A model generated the notes under the pieces. The model saw only the letters and a list, made by a program, of their open reading frames with translations, searched no databases and was not told the origin of the DNA. Source: Candidatus Nanopelagicaceae bacterium (GTDB taxonomy: Bacteria > Actinomycetota > Actinomycetes > Nanopelagicales > Nanopelagicaceae). Taken from it: 8,866 nt of DNA. The stretch covers positions 1-8,866 of the forward strand of contig JALRDT010000070.1 in assembly GCA_023262125.1 (NCBI GenBank), given 5' to 3'. This document shows, piece after piece, positions 6,562 to 8,866 of this stretch. A program made the position numbers and the translations under genes. Every line of letters begins with the position of its first letter. Within the stretch, counting starts at the first letter, position 1.

Positions 6562-7739
6562 CCTTCCAGAACAACATCAGCTGCAGCAAATCTTCTTCTT
6601 CCGATATTTAAAATTGCAAATCCAATTGCCAACATTAATGTTGTAACACCAAGACAGAATTGCGGAGAAATTGCTTCTGCAACCCATCCACCTAATGCGC
6701 TTCCGAGCGCAGCCATAGAACCTTCAATTGTCCAAAGCCAGCCAAGTGAAGCAGTGGCACTTCCTTGTGGTCTGACTGCATCTAATACTTCGAAATAAAA
6801 GACTTGCAACGCACCACCAGTTAATCCCAGTAGTGCACCAACAACTGCCAGAGACCAATCAGGATAGGTGAAATAAAGCGGAAGAGAGAAAATAAACCAT
6901 CCAAAGTAAGTTGCTCGCATAGTTCTAAATGCAGAGCGGCGTTTCTTAATCAAACCTGCAATCAAACCACCTATAACGTTACAAAGGCTCATAATTGAAA
7001 ATAGCCAAGCAGTACGGTGTGGAACATCTTCTAATGTCGTGTAAGCGGGAATACCTACATCAAAAAAACCCCAACCAAGACCGATGAAGCAACCTTCAAT
7101 CATCAGCAATCTAATTGCAGGCACTTTCCAAAGTTTGGCTTCACTTGGATCTTTCTTTTCCGTAAACCAATTACGGTGATTGATTGTGAATTCAAGTGCT
7201 AGACCGCCAATAATCATTAAGGCAGCGCAAGTTCCAAGTGCGAATCCTGGCCTACTGGAAAGTGAAATTGTGGTAGCTACCGCAGGACCAATAATTCCCA
7301 CCCCGTTCATCACAGCGGTATCCAAACCATATGCAGTTCGAACTGTTTTTTCGCCGACAATCTGTTTCCAAAGTGGACGAACAGATAAATTGATAGGTGG
7401 CGCTGAAAAGCCGAGTACAAATGCCCAAATCAAAATTTCAGTTTTGGTAGATGCAATATTTAAAGCAATAATTCCAAGTGCATAACCAGGAACGAGAATT
7501 CTGATTGGCCATTTCTGACCCCATTTATCAATTGCACTTCCACGAATACCAGCGGTTAAAGAACCTGCTAAGGCATTTAAACCAATTGCTAATCCAGCCA
7601 ATGGAATTGAATCTAATGTACGCTCAGTTTTAAAGAATATTGAGAGCCCGATCATTGAGTAGGCCATACGCGCCGGAGTAGCCGCAATTAACAGCTTTCT
7701 GGCCATCGGAATTTTTAGTAGCTCTAAATATTGCTTCAT
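6558..7739 (-). CDS. Major facilitator superfamily transporter, substrate unknown
   Basis: Integral membrane transporter of 393 residues, with about 12 hydrophobic segments in two halves around a hydrophilic central loop (about 187-207, rich in charged residues). A motif A-like loop between helices 2 and 3 reads GIRGSAIDKWGQKWPIR (64-80), with the expected Gly, Asp and basic residues. The second half contains GGLIAGLIKKRR (257-268), the matching loop. Overall it looks like a drug/metabolite efflux-type MFS protein, but I see nothing that fixes substrate or direction. It is convergent with polA, and the two stop codons overlap within TTAA. It is divergent from rpsA, sharing a 144-base upstream region. 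ATG7739 has no ribosome binding site but lies 9 bases from a -10 box. Confidence 0.88.
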   Translation of the reverse strand: MKQYLELLKIPMARKLLIAATPARMAYSMIGLSIFFKTERTLDSIPLAGLAIGLNALAGSLTAGIRGSAIDKWGQKWPIRILVPGYALGIIALNIASTKTEILIWAFVLGFSAPPINLSVRPLWKQIVGEKTVRTAYGLDTAVMNGVGIIGPAVATTISLSSRPGFALGTCAALMIIGGLALEFTINHRNWFTEKKDPSEAKLWKVPAIRLLMIEGCFIGLGWGFFDVGIPAYTTLEDVPHRTAWLFSIMSLCNVIGGLIAGLIKKRRSAFRTMRATYFGWFIFSLPLYFTYPDWSLAVVGALLGLTGGALQVFYFEVLDAVRPQGSATASLGWLWTIEGSMAALGSALGGWVAEAISPQFCLGVTTLMLAIGFAILNIGRRRFAAADVVLEG

Positions 7740-7747
7740 CGCACGCG

Positions 7748-7801
7748 TAATCTAGCGGGTCTTAGCGGAAAATAATCTCGGATTTGCTCTATCTAGCGGG
7801 T
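7748..7801. repeat. Cluster of AGCGG-core direct repeats in the MFS/rpsA divergent region
   Basis: An exact 11-base direct repeat ATCTAGCGGGT occurs at 7750-7760 and 7791-7801. Between them lie a related TCTTAGCGGA (7760-7769) and a shorter TAATCTCGGA (7773-7782), which shares TAATCT with 7748-7753. They fall upstream of both genes and one overlaps the presumed MFS -10 box. They could be binding sites for a regulator or duplicated promoter elements; the regulator is not identifiable here. Confidence 0.45.
7749..7754 (-). promoter_or_regulatory. -10 box for the MFS transporter gene
   Basis: On the minus strand this reads TAGATT (TANNNT), with 9 bases between it and ATG7739. A start about 7 bases downstream would give a 5' leader of only 2-3 bases. 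It overlaps the first of the repeated TCTAGCGGG motifs, so a protein bound there could block it. Confidence 0.45.
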
Positions 7802-7811
7802 GATAAGTAAC

Positions 7812-7826
7812 CTTGCCCTTCGCAAG
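7812..7826 (+). promoter_or_regulatory. Small hairpin upstream of rpsA (first of two)
   Basis: CTTGC (7812-7816) and GCAAG (7822-7826) form a 5-base-pair perfect inverted repeat around a 5-base loop. It ends one base before a longer inverted repeat. On its own it would be unremarkable; its placement next to the second one is what makes it worth listing. Confidence 0.35.
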
Positions 7827-7827
7827 T

Positions 7828-7852
7828 TGAATTTTGAAGCCATCAAAATTCA
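7828..7852. promoter_or_regulatory. Perfect 10-bp inverted repeat upstream of rpsA (operator or leader hairpin)
   Basis: TGAATTTTGA (7828-7837) and TCAAAATTCA (7843-7852) are exact reverse complements around AGCCA. The repeat ends 23 bases before the rpsA Shine-Dalgarno sequence and 31 before its TTG start. As RNA it could be a leader hairpin used in autoregulation by S1; as DNA it has the form of a dimeric repressor site. The stem is AT-rich, so RNA stability would be modest. Confidence 0.5.
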
Positions 7853-7875
7853 TTCCTACTACTAACTATCCCTAC

Positions 7876-7879
7876 GGAG
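7876..7879 (+). promoter_or_regulatory. Ribosome binding site of rpsA
   Basis: GGAG lies 4 bases before TTG7884. The spacing is slightly short but usable. It is the main support, with the protein N-terminus, for the TTG start, and it indicates a leadered transcript, unlike polA. Confidence 0.55.
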
Positions 7880-7883
7880 TATC

Positions 7884-8866
7884 TTGACCAATTTAAATAC
7901 GCCAAGCATTGCAATCAATGACATTGGCTCAGCAGAAGATTTTCTTGCCGCAATCGAAGGCACAATCCGAAATTTCAATGATGGCGATCTTGTATCTGGC
8001 GTTATCGTCCAGGTTGATCGCGACGAAGTACTTGTAGACGTCGGATATAAGACAGAGGGTGTAATCCCATCTCGCGAATTATCAATTCGCAACGACGTTG
8101 ATCCAAGTGAATTGGTCAAAGTTGGAGAGAGCATTGAAGCTCTAGTTCTTCAAAAAGAAGATAAAGAAGGACGTTTAATCCTTTCAAAGAAGCGCGCTCA
8201 ATATGAAAAAGCATGGGGCGAAATCGAAGGCAAGAAGGAACGCGACGAAGTCGTTACCGGTACTGTTATCGAAGTTGTTAAAGGCGGATTGATTGTAGAT
8301 ATCGGTCTACGTGGCTTCCTTCCAGCTTCACTTGTTGAAATGCGACGCGTACGCGATCTTTCACCTTATATTGGCAAGACAGTTGAAGCTCGTATTATCG
8401 AATTAGATAAGAATCGTAACAACGTAGTTCTTTCACGTCGTGCTTATTTAGAGCAGACCCAATCAGAATCACGCACAACTTTCTTGAACCAGCTACAAAA
8501 GGGTCAAGTTCGTACCGGAGTTATCTCTTCAATTGTTAACTTTGGTGCATTCGTTGATCTCGGCGGCGTTGATGGACTTGTTCACGTTTCAGAACTTTCA
8601 TGGAAGCACATTGATCATCCTTCAGAGGTTGTAGAAGTTGGCGACGAAGTAACCGTCGAAGTACTCGAAGTAGATTTCGAGCGCGAACGTGTTTCACTTT
8701 CACTTAAGGCAACCCAGGAAGATCCATGGCAGGCATTTGCTCGCACCCACACGATTAATACGGTGGTGCCAGGTGTTGTTACAAAGCTTGTGCCATTCGG
8801 TGCATTTATCCGAGTGCATGAAGGAATCGAAGGTCTAGTACATATCTCTGAACTTGCAGAACGTCA
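7884..8866 (+). CDS. rpsA: 30S ribosomal protein S1 (3' end beyond window)
   Basis: RNA-binding ribosomal protein that helps load mRNA onto the 30S subunit. The first 327 codons are in view and the frame stays open to the edge. A short N-terminal tail contains the actinobacterial motif INDIGSAEDFLAAIEGTI (11-28). S1 domain 1 spans about 34-103 (GDLVSGVIVQVDRDEVLVD), domain 2 about 121-186, domain 3 about 207-275 (NFGAFVDLGGVDGLVHVSELS, starting at 219), and domain 4 begins at about 293 (PFGAFIRVHEGIEGLVHISEL, starting at 304). Actinobacterial RpsA is usually about 480 residues with four S1 domains, so roughly a third is missing to the right. The start is TTG7884: an in-frame stop lies at 7863-7865, no ATG lies between, and GGAG precedes it. 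Leader repeats upstream may regulate it. Confidence 0.96.
   Translation, partial: MTNLNTPSIAINDIGSAEDFLAAIEGTIRNFNDGDLVSGVIVQVDRDEVLVDVGYKTEGVIPSRELSIRNDVDPSELVKVGESIEALVLQKEDKEGRLILSKKRAQYEKAWGEIEGKKERDEVVTGTVIEVVKGGLIVDIGLRGFLPASLVEMRRVRDLSPYIGKTVEARIIELDKNRNNVVLSRRAYLEQTQSESRTTFLNQLQKGQVRTGVISSIVNFGAFVDLGGVDGLVHVSELSWKHIDHPSEVVEVGDEVTVEVLEVDFERERVSLSLKATQEDPWQAFARTHTINTVVPGVVTKLVPFGAFIRVHEGIEGLVHISELAER

Noticed and set aside
6531..6600. Possible terminator hairpins at the polA/MFS junction
   Set aside because: Only short stems (GTGC/GCAC) or long-loop pairings with bulges, and no T-tract follows.
7862..8134. Minus-strand open frame of 90 codons opposite the rpsA start
   Set aside because: It is opposite the conserved rpsA coding sequence and low-complexity (Ser/Thr rich); a shadow frame.
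1..8866. CRISPR arrays, tRNA or rRNA genes, insertion sequences, phage or toxin-antitoxin genes
   Set aside because: No regularly spaced repeats, no cloverleaf-like sequence and no transposase or integrase motifs were seen; nearly all bases are in recognised housekeeping or transport genes.

Overview
This window is a stretch of conserved actinobacterial chromosome, not an accessory or mobile region. Five complete genes and one gene cut at the right edge are secure; a sixth complete gene (livH) is secure except at its 5' end, which lies against the left edge. The likely source is a small-genome, low-GC actinobacterium such as the freshwater acI/Nanopelagicales group. I infer this from: DNA polymerase I with an inactivated proofreading site and Tyr at the nucleotide-selectivity position; an RpsA N-terminus of the actinobacterial type; moderate to low GC; short intergenic gaps; and gene starts lying 6-9 bases downstream of a TANNNT -10 box (leaderless style). 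The genus assignment is inference.

Layout. (1) 1-3600, plus strand: livH, livM, livG, livF, a tight operon for the membrane and ATPase parts of a branched-chain (or related) amino acid ABC importer. The binding-protein gene is not in view. (2) 3607-4011, minus strand: a hotdog-fold acyl-CoA thioesterase of the PaaI/MenI type, convergent with livF. (3) 4036-6561, plus strand: polA, divergent from the thioesterase, with overlapping -10 boxes between the two. (4) 6558-7739, minus strand: an MFS transporter whose stop codon overlaps the polA stop. (5) 7740-7883: a shared divergent control region with repeated AGCGG-core motifs and two adjacent inverted repeats. (6) 7884 to the edge, plus strand: rpsA (ribosomal protein S1) from a TTG start, showing three full S1 domains and part of a fourth.

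How the genes relate. The liv genes make one importer. polA and rpsA are housekeeping replication/repair and translation genes. The thioesterase and the MFS transporter have no functional tie to them that the sequence shows. From memory, the order liv operon - thioesterase - polA - rpsA is also found in Streptomyces, so the arrangement looks ancestral.

I found no novel system. The points most worth a second look are the paired inverted repeats in front of rpsA, the overlapping divergent promoters at polA, a probable liv-operon terminator lying inside the convergent thioesterase gene, and an anomalous first ~136 bases that leave the livH start unresolved.
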